The notes: generated by a model not told the origin, from the sequence alone. Numbered from the stretch's first letter, positions 17,036 through 25,507 are shown. The stretch: DNA of 63,949 nt from an uncultured Ruminococcus sp. (GCA_905202255.1 CAJKRH010000005.1:1-63949), one strand, 5' to 3'. Made by a program: numbers and translations.

Positions 17036-17952
17036 ATCTTCTCTATCTGAAATATGCCGTTGAGGTTGCCGCCTGCGGCTCGATAAACAAAGCGGCGGAA
17101 AAGCTCTATATAGACCAGCCGAATTTAAGCCGTTCAATAAAGGAGCTGGAATCATCTCTCGGCGTCACCATTTTTGAGCGCTCGGCAAGAGGCATGCGAC
17201 CAACACCCGACGGCGAGGCTTTTCTGATATATGCCAAGACCATTTTAAATCAGGTAAATACACTCGAGAGCATGTTCAAAAAGACTGCCTTGCCGAAGAA
17301 GCGCTTTTCCGTTTCCGTTCCGAGAGCCGGATATATCTCGGCGGCATTCACCGAATTTTCCAAGCATCTTTCATCGGAAAACGAGATTGAAATTTTCTAT
17401 AAAGAAACAAATTCTTTGCGGGCGATAAAGAATATCCTCGAGGAGGAATACAGGCTCGGCATTGTGCGCTATGCGGAAAGCCACGACAAATATTATAAGA
17501 AGATGCTCGACGAAAAGGAGCTTTCTCACGAGCTGATAGCGGAATTTACATATGCGCTCGTCATGAGCAAAAATTCGCCGCTCGCAAAGAAAGAAAAAAT
17601 AACATTTGCCGACCTTGCCGAGCATATAGAGATAGCGCACGGCGATCCTTTTGTGCCTTCGCTGCCGACGGAGGCTGTAAAAAAAGAGGAGCTTCCCGAT
17701 ATCGGACGACGCATATTCGTTTTTGAGCGCGGCAGTCAGTATGAGCTGCTTTCGGAAAATACCGACACCTTCATGTGGGTCTCTCCCATACCGAAAAAAA
17801 CACTCGAACGCTATTCTCTTGTCTGCCGCACCTGTGACGAAAACAAGAAGGTATACAGAGATGTGATAATCCGCCGCAAGGATTACAAGCTCACCGACCT
17901 CGACACGGCTTTCATAGCGGAGCTGAGCCGTATAAAAAATGAGTTATTTTAA
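17032..17952 (+). CDS. LysR-family transcriptional regulator
   Basis: A standard-length (306 aa) LysR regulator: winged HTH at residues ~3-60 (GSINKAAEKLYIDQPNLSRSIKELESSLGVTIFERS) and a C-terminal periplasmic-binding-protein-like effector domain. It is the last gene of the ECF operon, joined to the S-component gene by an ATGA overlap, so it is made with the transporter and may be an autoregulator responding to the imported ligand. LysR genes are normally divergent from their targets; co-directional terminal placement is less usual. A terminator follows directly. Confidence 0.92.
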   Translation: MNLLYLKYAVEVAACGSINKAAEKLYIDQPNLSRSIKELESSLGVTIFERSARGMRPTPDGEAFLIYAKTILNQVNTLESMFKKTALPKKRFSVSVPRAGYISAAFTEFSKHLSSENEIEIFYKETNSLRAIKNILEEEYRLGIVRYAESHDKYYKKMLDEKELSHELIAEFTYALVMSKNSPLAKKEKITFADLAEHIEIAHGDPFVPSLPTEAVKKEELPDIGRRIFVFERGSQYELLSENTDTFMWVSPIPKKTLERYSLVCRTCDENKKVYRDVIIRRKDYKLTDLDTAFIAELSRIKNELF

Positions 17953-17955
17953 TGA

Positions 17956-17984
17956 AAAAAGCAGACCTCTCGGTCTGCTTCTTT
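17956..17984. terminator. Bidirectional terminator between lysR and the exonuclease gene
   Basis: GCAGACC (17961-17967) and GGTCTGC (17972-17978) form a stem flanked by an A run and a T-rich run, so it can end both converging transcripts. Confidence 0.85.
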
Positions 17985-18826
17985 TATTTTAGTCCTATTT
18001 TCCGCAGAATCTCGCCCGTTGTCATGCCGCCGTCAGTGAAAGCGAGTTCTTCCTCCGCAAAAGGCATATCGGCATGGGAATCCAGTTTTATCATGCTGTA
18101 GTTTATTTTCAGCCTCTGCGCGTTTGCGAGAACCGACGCCCTGATGCTCGGCTTATGTATGCTTCCGGCATTTTCTATGATATTTTCGAGCGTGCCGAAC
18201 TGCGAAATAAGCTCCGCGGCGGTTTTCGGTCCTATCTTGTCGGCGCCGCGGATATTGTCGGCGCTGTCGCCCGTCATCGCCTTGAAATCGGCATATCTGC
18301 ACGGCTCTATGCCGTATTTATCGCGCACCGTCTCCTCCGTGAAAATCGCCGTTCCGCTTCCGCGATAGCGAAGCACCGATACATTCTCCGATATCAGCTG
18401 GAAAAAGTCGCTGTCAAAGGACGAAATTACCACCTTGCTGTCTCCTCCGTATCTGCAGGCATACGAAGCCGTGATATCGTCCGCTTCACAGCCCGCCGCC
18501 TCCGCATGAGCCATACCTATGCTGTCCAGCGCCGCATAAATATACGGAAGCTGCGAAAAAGGCGTTTCCTCCTCGGGCATCTCGGAAAAATCGGTGCGGT
18601 TTGCCTTGTATTCGGGGTCAAGCTCCGCGCGTCCGCTCCCCGTTTCGCTGTCAAAAAGCACTACGGCATGCGTCGGCTGTGTCATTCTTATGATTTTGAG
18701 CAGAGCGCCGACAAAGCCAAGCGTGCCGCCTATAGACACGCCGTTTTCGTTTATTATCCTCGCGGGCATGCCGTAAAACATCTGAAAAAGCAGATTGTGC
18801 CCGTCGACTATCAGGAGCTTCTCCAT
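17984..18826 (-). CDS. Stand-alone 5'-3' exonuclease / flap endonuclease
   Basis: The 280-residue protein corresponds to the 5'-nuclease domain of DNA polymerase I without the polymerase, as in Bacillus YpcP. It has DGHNLLFQMFYG at the start, the basic ELDPEYKANR helix near residue 70, the metal ligands AGCEADD near 113, SFDSDFFQL near 137, MTGDSADNI near 188 and a helix-hairpin-helix GPKTAAELI. It removes RNA primers or flaps in replication and repair. It lies just downstream of a TetR gene on the same strand, 11 bases away. Confidence 0.92.
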   Translation of the reverse strand: MEKLLIVDGHNLLFQMFYGMPARIINENGVSIGGTLGFVGALLKIIRMTQPTHAVVLFDSETGSGRAELDPEYKANRTDFSEMPEEETPFSQLPYIYAALDSIGMAHAEAAGCEADDITASYACRYGGDSKVVISSFDSDFFQLISENVSVLRYRGSGTAIFTEETVRDKYGIEPCRYADFKAMTGDSADNIRGADKIGPKTAAELISQFGTLENIIENAGSIHKPSIRASVLANAQRLKINYSMIKLDSHADMPFAEEELAFTDGGMTTGEILRKIGLK

Positions 18827-18836
18827 TCTGTTCTCC

Positions 18837-19430
18837 TTACCGTATAAGCTCGTTTTTTATTTTGTCAAGCCGCGCGAAAAGCGCACTGCGCACGCCTTCC
18901 TTATCATTTTCCCCATCGTAAAGGCTGTAACCGAGAAACATATGCGCATAGAGCTCCCATGCCTTTTCCTGCGGGCAGGTGCATCCCATGGCGGAAAGCA
19001 GGTCGGCAACATATCCGAGCGGTCCGCCGGAAAGATATTGCCGATAGAGCGCCGCCATCTCCTCACTGCGAAACTGCTCGACAGTCAGCATGCGGCGAAA
19101 ATCCGAGGCAAAATCGTCCGCCGTCCAGTAGTCAAACTGTGCCTTACAGAAATCTGTCAGCTTATCTGCCGATGCCGCGCGGTATTTCTCGGGCATATCG
19201 GAGAGAGTTCCCTCAGGCAGGTCAAAAGCCGCGGCTCGCACGGCATCCCTGCGCTCCATCTCTGCGAGAATGCTTCCGAAAATATCGCGCTTGTTTTTGT
19301 AGTGCCTGTAGAGCGCGCCCTTTGTTATTCCGAGCACGCCCGCAATATCGCTGCAGGAAACCGCCTCGTAGCCGTTCCTTGCAAAGAGCCTCAGCGACTC
19401 ATGCAGTATCTTTTCTTTCGTATCGCTCAT
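18837..19430 (-). CDS. TetR-family transcriptional regulator
   Basis: A 197-residue protein with a classical TetR N-terminus: helix-turn-helix at residues ~25-50 (SCSDIAGVLGITKGALYRHYKNKRDIF). The C-terminal ligand domain is divergent and includes two cysteines (CTCPQ). No efflux pump is adjacent; upstream lies a kinase/GNAT fusion and downstream the 5'-3' exonuclease, both on the same strand. Its target may be its own transcript. The ATG follows a GGAG-like site. Confidence 0.9.
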   Translation of the reverse strand: MSDTKEKILHESLRLFARNGYEAVSCSDIAGVLGITKGALYRHYKNKRDIFGSILAEMERRDAVRAAAFDLPEGTLSDMPEKYRAASADKLTDFCKAQFDYWTADDFASDFRRMLTVEQFRSEEMAALYRQYLSGGPLGYVADLLSAMGCTCPQEKAWELYAHMFLGYSLYDGENDKEGVRSALFARLDKIKNELIR

Positions 19431-19457
19431 AAAAATCTCCGTATCATATAGTGAAAA

Positions 19458-20510
19458 TCAGCTTTTGCGCATTGCATCAAAACGCTCTTTTGTCAGCGTC
19501 ATGAAATTTGTCGTCTTGTTTTCGCCTGTGGGCTTCCAAAAAACTTCCTCGGTATGATGCGGGATAAAGCCGCACTTTTCCTGACAGCGGCGCGATTTTT
19601 CGTTTCCTTCGAAATGTGCGCACCATATGCGGCGACATCCGAGCGTATCAAAGCAATATGAGAGAAGCGCACGCACCGCCTCTGGAATAAGCCCCTGCCC
19701 CCAATATGGCTTCCCTATCCAGAAGCCGAGCTCAGGTTCGCCCGCCGCCGCGCCTTTTGCCTCAGTCTTAAATATGCCTATGCTGCCGATAGCCTCGCCG
19801 CTTTCCTTTAATATTACGGCAAAGGTGCCGTGAGCGGAAAGCACAAGGTCGATTATTCCCCTGCTTTCCTCTATGCTCTCATGCGGCTTCCATCCCGCAG
19901 ACGGACCGACATCGGGGTCGCACGCGTATTTATACAGGTTTTCCGCATCGCTCTGCCGCCATGGGCGGATGAACAGGCGCTCTGTTTCAAAAGTCGGCTC
20001 GTTTTCCCGCTTTGTCATCTCGCCCGCTATCTTTTCCGCCGCTTCCCGCGCCGAAATATCGCTAACATCTATCTTTGTGCCGTTCATATTCTCATAAAGC
20101 GGCAGCCTCTCGCGGCTTCTCTCGAAAATATCCGCGCATCTTATCCCGCGCTCTATATCTGACTTCAAATGCCGCCCGAGCGCCTCCTCAGAGAGTTGCA
20201 GAGTAAAAAGCCGGAAATTCACATCGCGCAGGTCAAGCCGCGCGAGGATATCGTATATAATCTTCTGCTCGTGCATCACCCAGCAGAAGATTATGTTTTT
20301 ATATTCAGAGCAGGCGATAAAATTACCAAGGAGATAGCATATATTGTCGAGCACCATGCGCTTCGTCTCCTCCGTGACGGTAAACGGACGCATATCCCAG
20401 CACCAGTCACCATCGAGAAATACAGCGGGCTTCATAATATCGCGAAGAGCCGTGCAAGTCGCCGTTTTGCCCGCACCCATAGTCCCGTTTACAAAGATAA
20501 GATTTTTCAT
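19458..20510 (-). CDS. P-loop kinase-like / GNAT acetyltransferase fusion protein
   Basis: The 350-residue protein has two unrelated domains. Residues 1-165 form a P-loop kinase-like domain with Walker A NGTMGAGKT (8-16), a strand LDGDWCWDMRP that resembles small-molecule kinases, and a DI-x-RG-like region. Residues ~170-350 form a RimJ/RimL-type GNAT domain (FETERLFIRPWRQSD, LGFWIGKPYWGQGLIPEAVRALL, NEKSRRCQEKCGF), which transfers acetyl from acetyl-CoA to amines. The substrates are unknown. A two-activity modification enzyme (phosphorylation plus acetylation) is conceivable but speculative. It is preceded by a long intergenic region shared with cysK. Confidence 0.85.
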   Translation of the reverse strand: MKNLIFVNGTMGAGKTATCTALRDIMKPAVFLDGDWCWDMRPFTVTEETKRMVLDNICYLLGNFIACSEYKNIIFCWVMHEQKIIYDILARLDLRDVNFRLFTLQLSEEALGRHLKSDIERGIRCADIFERSRERLPLYENMNGTKIDVSDISAREAAEKIAGEMTKRENEPTFETERLFIRPWRQSDAENLYKYACDPDVGPSAGWKPHESIEESRGIIDLVLSAHGTFAVILKESGEAIGSIGIFKTEAKGAAAGEPELGFWIGKPYWGQGLIPEAVRALLSYCFDTLGCRRIWCAHFEGNEKSRRCQEKCGFIPHHTEEVFWKPTGENKTTNFMTLTKERFDAMRKS

Positions 20511-20645
20511 GTTTTCCCTCTGTTTGCAGAAATATCTTTTTTAATTATATTAGCATATTTCGACGCAAAAATCAATGATAAACGCCAAATCCGAGCCGCA
20601 TGAGTGAATTTTTACATAAAATTTCATATTTTTTCCGTAAAACCC

Positions 20646-20674
20646 TTGACAAATCGTAGAGGCAGTATTATAAT
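20646..20674 (+). promoter_or_regulatory. Consensus sigma-A promoter of cysK-mnmA-rrf2
   Basis: TTGACA (20646-20651), 17 bases, TATAAT (20669-20674): a perfect match to consensus, implying strong basal expression unless repressed. Confidence 0.85.
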
Positions 20675-20698
20675 ACCTGCATACTATGTTGGTAGGTA
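20673..20698 (+). promoter_or_regulatory. Candidate Rrf2 (IscR/CymR-type) operator
   Basis: TACCT (20674-20678) and AGGTA (20694-20698) form an inverted repeat around the inner palindrome CATACTATG (20680-20688). The site starts within the -10 hexamer and covers the likely transcription start. ATACC...GGTAT-type palindromes are typical of clostridial Rrf2 regulators, and an Rrf2 gene closes this operon. Confidence 0.6.
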
Positions 20699-20739
20699 AA
20701 TAGCAAATCGATAAATACACGAAAAAAGGAGAGATTATC

Positions 20740-21672
20740 ATGTCAAAAATCTATAAAAGCGCCGATGAGCTCATCGGCAGAACTCCGCTTCTTGAGCTTT
20801 CTCATATTGAAGAAAAGCTCGGACTCAAAGCAAAAATCGTAGCCAAGCTCGAATATTTCAATCCCGCAGGCTCCGTCAAGGACAGAGTGGCAAAGGCTAT
20901 GATTGACGATGCGGAAAAGAAAGGACTCCTCAAAAAAGGCTCCGTCATCATCGAGCCGACCTCGGGAAATACAGGCATAGGTCTTGCCTCCGTTGCCGCG
21001 GCACGAGGCTATCGTATCATCATCGTTATGCCCGAAACAATGTCTGTCGAGCGCCGTCAGATAATGAAGGCATACGGTGCCGAGCTCGTCCTCTCCGATG
21101 GCGCAAAGGGCATGAAAGGTGCCATCGCCAAGGCGGAGGAGCTGGCGCGTGAGATTCCGGACAGCTTCATTCCCGGTCAATTTGTAAACCCCGCAAATCC
21201 GCAGGCGCATTTTGATACCACGGGACCCGAAATATACGAGGATACCGACGGCAATATCGACTATTTCGTAGCCGGCGTCGGCACCGGCGGCACTATAACA
21301 GGCGTCGGCAAATATCTGAAATCAAAGCTTCCCTCCGTAAAGGTTGTCGCAGTCGAGCCCGCAACCTCCGCCGTGCTTTCGACAGGCGTTGCCGGTCCGC
21401 ATAAGATTCAGGGCATCGGCGCGGGATTTGTTCCCGATGTTCTCGATACAAAGATTTATGACGAGATTATTCCCGTTGCAAATGAGGACGCTTTTGCCAC
21501 AGGCAAGCTTATCGGCAAGAGCGAGGGCGTGCTCGTCGGCATCTCCTCGGGTGCGGCTGTATGGGCGGCAATAGAACTGGCAAAGAAGCCCGAAAACGAG
21601 GGCAAAACGATAGTTGTTCTCCTCCCCGATACAGGCGACCGCTATCTCTCGACTCCTCTTTTTGCCGACTGA
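20740..21672 (+). CDS. cysK: Cysteine synthase A (O-acetylserine sulfhydrylase)
   Basis: CysK makes cysteine from O-acetylserine and sulfide using pyridoxal phosphate. The 310-residue protein has the cofactor lysine in NPAGSVKDRVA near residue 45, the substrate loop TSGNTG near 72, the phosphate-binding GTGGTITG near 180 and GISSGAA near 268. It is full length. AAAGGAGAG lies upstream of the ATG. It heads an operon with mnmA (8 bases downstream) and an Rrf2 regulator. Sulfur from cysteine feeds the MnmA thiolation reaction through a cysteine desulfurase, which is not encoded here. Confidence 0.97.
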   Translation: MSKIYKSADELIGRTPLLELSHIEEKLGLKAKIVAKLEYFNPAGSVKDRVAKAMIDDAEKKGLLKKGSVIIEPTSGNTGIGLASVAAARGYRIIIVMPETMSVERRQIMKAYGAELVLSDGAKGMKGAIAKAEELAREIPDSFIPGQFVNPANPQAHFDTTGPEIYEDTDGNIDYFVAGVGTGGTITGVGKYLKSKLPSVKVVAVEPATSAVLSTGVAGPHKIQGIGAGFVPDVLDTKIYDEIIPVANEDAFATGKLIGKSEGVLVGISSGAAVWAAIELAKKPENEGKTIVVLLPDTGDRYLSTPLFAD

Positions 21673-21680
21673 ACCGACAG

Positions 21681-22748
21681 ATGAAAATACTCGTGGCAAT
21701 GAGCGGCGGCGTTGATTCGAGCGTCGCCGCCAAGCTTCTCCGCGATGAGGGAAATACCTGCATCGGCTGCACGATGAAGCTTTATAATAATGAGGACGCA
21801 GGCGTTTCCCGCTTTCATACCTGCTGTACGCTCGAGGATACGGAGGATGCGCGCAGTGTAGCCTACAGGCTCGGAATGCCGTATTATGTTTTCAATTTTT
21901 CGCATGATTTCAAAGAGAAAATCATCGATAAATTTGCCGAAAGCTATTTTCGCGGCGTGACCCCGAATCCATGCATCGACTGCAACAGATATATGAAATT
22001 CGAGAAGCTCTTCGACCGCGCAGATATACTCGATTGCGATTTCATCGCCACGGGTCACTATGCGAAAATAGAGCGCGAAAGCGGCAGATTTCTGCTGAAA
22101 AAAGCCGCTGACGAGACAAAAGACCAGAGTTATGTTCTCTATGCGATGACGCAGAAGCAGCTCGCGAAAACACTCTTTCCTCTCGGAAATCTCCGCAAAA
22201 GCGAAACGCGGCAGATAGCCGAAAAAAGCGGATTTGTCAATGCAAAAAAGCCCGACAGTCAGGATATCTGCTTCGTGCCGGACGGCAACTATGCGGCTAT
22301 CGCCGAGCTTCATGCGGGTAAAACCTCCGAAAGCGGAGATTTCGTCGATATGAGCGGAAACATCATCGGCAGGCACAAAGGAATCATCCATTATACCGTC
22401 GGTCAGCACAAGGGGCTCGGTTCTTTCGGCGAAAAACTCTATGTATGCCGCATCTGCGCGGAAAACAATACCGTAGTCCTCGGGCGCGAAAGCGACCTTT
22501 ACTTTGCGGAAGCGACGGCGGAGGATTTCAACTGGATTTCGGGCGAGGTGCCGACTTCTCCCGTAAAATGCGGTGTCAAGGTGCGCTACAGGCAGAAAGA
22601 ACAGCCCGCCACCGTTTATCCTACAGGCGAAAAGAGCGTGCGCATATGCTTTGACGAGCCGCAGCGCGCCGTCACACCCGGGCAGGCGGCTGTGCTTTAT
22701 CTCGGCGATACCGTTCTCGGCGGCGGAACCATAGTTTCCGCAAAATAA
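21681..22748 (+). CDS. mnmA: tRNA-specific 2-thiouridylase MnmA
   Basis: MnmA places sulfur on uridine-34 of tRNA-Lys, -Glu and -Gln. The protein (355 aa from ATG 21681) begins with the PP-loop MSGGVDSS at residues 7-14. It has the catalytic cysteines in NPCIDCNRYMKF (~95) and QDICFVPDG (~195) and the C-terminal domain GVKVRYRQ. The ATG was chosen because the conserved N-terminus starts there; the longer in-frame reading into cysK is an artefact. It lies between cysK and an Rrf2 regulator, coupling cysteine supply to tRNA thiolation. Confidence 0.96.
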   Translation: MKILVAMSGGVDSSVAAKLLRDEGNTCIGCTMKLYNNEDAGVSRFHTCCTLEDTEDARSVAYRLGMPYYVFNFSHDFKEKIIDKFAESYFRGVTPNPCIDCNRYMKFEKLFDRADILDCDFIATGHYAKIERESGRFLLKKAADETKDQSYVLYAMTQKQLAKTLFPLGNLRKSETRQIAEKSGFVNAKKPDSQDICFVPDGNYAAIAELHAGKTSESGDFVDMSGNIIGRHKGIIHYTVGQHKGLGSFGEKLYVCRICAENNTVVLGRESDLYFAEATAEDFNWISGEVPTSPVKCGVKVRYRQKEQPATVYPTGEKSVRICFDEPQRAVTPGQAAVLYLGDTVLGGGTIVSAK

Positions 22749-22770
22749 TAAGCTAAAGGAAAAGATAGAT

Positions 22771-23193
22771 ATGATATCGACACGCGGAAGATACGCCATA
22801 AGAGTAATGATAGATCTGGCGGAACACAGGAGCGGCTATATACCGCTTCGAGAAATTGCGGAACGGCAGGAAATTTCGCTCAAATATATAGAAAAAATCA
22901 CACCTCTGCTTGCCAAAGGTGCGCTTATCGAGGGAATCCACGGCAAGGGCGGCGGCTATAAGCTCTGCCGCGAGCCCGAGGATTATACCGTAGGCGAGAT
23001 TCTGCGCCTGACCGAGGGGGATATGGCGCCTGTCGCATGCCTTGCCTGCGGTGCCGCGCCGTGTCCGCGCGCTTCATATTGCAGAACTCTCCCCATGTGG
23101 CGCGAATATAAGAAGATGACGGACGAGTTTTTTGACGGTATCACGATAGCCGACCTCATAAAAGCTCCCGAAAACTGCGATTATATAATATAA
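22771..23193 (+). CDS. Rrf2-family Fe-S/cysteine-responsive regulator
   Basis: The 140-residue protein has the Rrf2 winged HTH at residues ~2-65 (ISTRGRYAIRVMIDLA, EISLKYIEKITPLL, GKGGGYKL). In the C-terminal half, cysteines at 90, 93, 98 and 104 resemble the IscR cluster ligands (Cys92/98/104 in E. coli); CymR-type members usually lack them. It is cotranscribed with cysK and mnmA and probably represses their promoter through the palindrome at 20,673-20,698. Whether it senses an Fe-S cluster or forms a CymR-like complex with CysK is undecided. Confidence 0.9.
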   Translation: MISTRGRYAIRVMIDLAEHRSGYIPLREIAERQEISLKYIEKITPLLAKGALIEGIHGKGGGYKLCREPEDYTVGEILRLTEGDMAPVACLACGAAPCPRASYCRTLPMWREYKKMTDEFFDGITIADLIKAPENCDYII

Positions 23194-23205
23194 ACGAGAT
23201 AAAAT

Positions 23206-23242
23206 AACAAGACCGACGGAGGGGGCGTCGGTCTTGTTCTCT
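23206..23242. terminator. Bidirectional terminator (13-bp stem)
   Basis: AACAAGACCGACG (23206-23218) pairs perfectly with CGTCGGTCTTGTT (23226-23238) around a G-rich 7-base loop, between the Rrf2 gene and the convergent sigma-factor gene. Confidence 0.9.
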
Positions 23243-23244
23243 TT

Positions 23245-24870
23245 TTACTGCGGCAGTTTGTCCGCAAACATTATCAGTTGTGCTGTTGTCTTTTCACTTT
23301 CGGTAAGCGGCTTGAATGTGCCGTTGCCATAGAGTATATCAAGCACCATCAGCGCCACGGTGCTTCCGATAAATCCGCTTGCAGAGCTTGCGACTATATA
23401 GTCCTGCATCTGCGGCGGATAATCCTTTGCCTCCTGCATAGCGCATTCGAGCGCAAACGCGGCAAATTTATCCTTTATCCCATCCGAAACGGCGGGTACC
23501 AGCTTGCGAAGCGTGTCGGGACAGCCCTTTGCCACCATTATGTTCACCTTGCCGTCGTCTGTCAGATAATCTCTTTCGCGCAGGCGCAGGAATTTATATC
23601 CGTTCACATTGTCGTCGCTGATAAGTCCCGTGTATGCCTCATAGAGCCAGACATAATCATCGGTGAGGTTGTTTTTCCAGTAGCCACCACGCGAGCAGTA
23701 TCTCGTATCCCAAGATATAGAATTAACGGGATATACATCACTGCCTCTCGTCATTGCTCCGCAGCAACCGTAATCTTTATATTCAAATTTCATGCTGTAA
23801 TCGGGGTCGCGAGGAGTGGAGCTAAGCTCTACATAGACAACGGCATCGCCGCCATCGGCAGACTTGATGCGGTATCTTCCGATATCCTTTTTCGGCACAT
23901 CTATGCATGTCCTGCATATGCCGTAGAACATTGCCAACGCTTCAAAAAGCTCTCTGTTTCCGCCCGGGATATAGATATCATTGAAATCAGCCACTGCGGC
24001 ACGCACCTGCGGCACATATTCGCGCACGAGCATTTCCGCCGCCTCATACTGCTTCATATAGCGCTTGTCGTCCGATTCTCTTGAATATGTCTGCGGTTTG
24101 AAATTCACATATGTCGTATATTTGCCGCCCGCCTTGCGAACAAGAATGCCGTTTGATTCGAGCACATTTATCTTGTCCTCTATGAAAACAGGCGTCACAC
24201 CGAGCTCTTCGGCTATTTCGTCTTTCGTTTTCGGCTCAAAATAAACGCTGTATACTATGTTCAGATTCAGTTTTTCCTCAAGAAGTGCCATGGGATAGCC
24301 GAGATTTCCGGGGCGTCCGCTGTGACCGATTACTCCCGCCTCTACGGGATTAAGTCCGAGTTTTCCTATCTTTCTTTCCATGATAATACCTTCCTTCAAA
24401 TCTTTTTTCGCTTTGTTCAGATGCCATTTTACCGTGCCTTCGGGTATACCCGTCTCGCCCGATATGCAGGCGATGGACTTGTTTTCGTAATAAAATGAAT
24501 AAACTATCCTTCTGCGGTCGCGTGAAAGAAAAGCAATTTCCCGTCGCAGGCGCAGGATTTCATCATGTGCGCCGTCAAGCTCCTCGAAAAAAGGCTCGTC
24601 ATAAGGAATATCCGCACCGTCTATGGAAATGCCCTCGTACCGCTTGTTTGCGGCTACAAATTTCGCATAGTTATGCTCGCAAAGCCGCCATATGAAGCCC
24701 TCGATATTGTATATATCCTCACTGTATGCGAGAAGCGAGGTATATATCTTTTCCGAGAGAAGCGATGAAAGCTCCTCTGCTTCATCGTAGGAAAAAGCCT
24801 TTTTGCAGGCAAATCCGTAGATTTTCCCGAGATATTCCGTTATTATTCTGTCCGCTTTCTGTTTATCCAT
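23245..24870 (-). CDS. Sigma-70-like factor with long C-terminal winged-helix/sensor extension
   Basis: The 541-residue protein starts like an ECF sigma factor: region 2-like helices at residues ~5-75 and a region 4 HTH at ~120-162 (RRRIVYSFYYENKSIACISGETGIPEGTVKWHLNKAKKDLKEGI). The remaining ~375 residues are not part of a normal sigma factor. They include a second HTH (TKDEIAEELGVTPVFIEDKINVLESNGILVRK, ~215-247) and a large domain rich in aromatic and cysteine residues (GICRTCIDV, YGCCGAM, RYCSRGGYW). No anti-sigma gene is adjacent, so the extension may do the sensing. The family appears in other Clostridia; its signal is unknown. Confidence 0.8.
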   Translation of the reverse strand: MDKQKADRIITEYLGKIYGFACKKAFSYDEAEELSSLLSEKIYTSLLAYSEDIYNIEGFIWRLCEHNYAKFVAANKRYEGISIDGADIPYDEPFFEELDGAHDEILRLRREIAFLSRDRRRIVYSFYYENKSIACISGETGIPEGTVKWHLNKAKKDLKEGIIMERKIGKLGLNPVEAGVIGHSGRPGNLGYPMALLEEKLNLNIVYSVYFEPKTKDEIAEELGVTPVFIEDKINVLESNGILVRKAGGKYTTYVNFKPQTYSRESDDKRYMKQYEAAEMLVREYVPQVRAAVADFNDIYIPGGNRELFEALAMFYGICRTCIDVPKKDIGRYRIKSADGGDAVVYVELSSTPRDPDYSMKFEYKDYGCCGAMTRGSDVYPVNSISWDTRYCSRGGYWKNNLTDDYVWLYEAYTGLISDDNVNGYKFLRLRERDYLTDDGKVNIMVAKGCPDTLRKLVPAVSDGIKDKFAAFALECAMQEAKDYPPQMQDYIVASSASGFIGSTVALMVLDILYGNGTFKPLTESEKTTAQLIMFADKLPQ

Positions 24871-24955
24871 TTTTTATTACTCCGACGCCGTTTGCCTATA
24901 TAGTGGCGGAAAAAATCAAAAGGTTGGCGTTTTCATGAAAAAATTCAGGTCTTTA

Positions 24956-25507
24956 TCATTTTTTGAGGAGAACCTCCTTTATAAAGCCCGAGCCGGTATA
25001 AAAAGTCCCCTCGGCTATTTTGTCCCCGTCGGAAATCGGTTTCATTTCGCCGCCATGCGAGCAGGTGACAAAGCACGAAACGGGAACCATCACTATCGCG
25101 GGAATTATTTCTTTTCCCCGCCATTCCTTTGGCAAAGAAGCAGAAAAGTCATATCTGCTCTTGTTTTTTGGCTTATACGGTATTCCCACAGAGACAGCGC
25201 GCGTGTGAAAAGTCAAATCGCGCACGGCATAGTGCCGCTCGTCGATATAATTAAAAAGCGCTGTGCGCGACACCGCGCCGATAAGCTTGACGGCATAAAC
25301 GCACTCAGGCTTTTCAATGTAAAAATCGCACTTCTTGCCGCGCGTCCAACCAAGTAGCCAGAGCGCGTGTGTCGGCGAAAAGCCGTAGCCGCTCTCCCTG
25401 CAGGCATTTTTCACCCGAAAAGCAAAAGAAAGCCGCTTAAATAAAATTCTCCCGTAAAAAATCGCTGCACAAAGCGCCGCCAAAGCGGCGACAAATAAAA
25501 AAATCAT
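24956..25507 (-). CDS. Membrane-anchored hypothetical protein
   Basis: The 183-residue protein has an N-terminal membrane helix (residues ~2-20: IFLFVAALAALCAAIFYG), then a soluble basic domain containing WLLGWTRGKKCDFYIEKP and a conserved-looking PAIVMVPVSCFVTCSHGG segment. I recognise the general type from clostridial genomes, but no function. The ATG is preceded by AGGAGG-like sequence (GGAGGCAGAAATAATG). It precedes the sigma-like gene on the same strand at a distance of 85 bases. Confidence 0.7.
   Translation of the reverse strand: MIFLFVAALAALCAAIFYGRILFKRLSFAFRVKNACRESGYGFSPTHALWLLGWTRGKKCDFYIEKPECVYAVKLIGAVSRTALFNYIDERHYAVRDLTFHTRAVSVGIPYKPKNKSRYDFSASLPKEWRGKEIIPAIVMVPVSCFVTCSHGGEMKPISDGDKIAEGTFYTGSGFIKEVLLKK

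Noticed and set aside
21642..22799. Minus-strand open frame of 385 codons opposite mnmA
   Set aside because: mnmA has a full set of conserved motifs and no homologous content is seen in the reverse frame.
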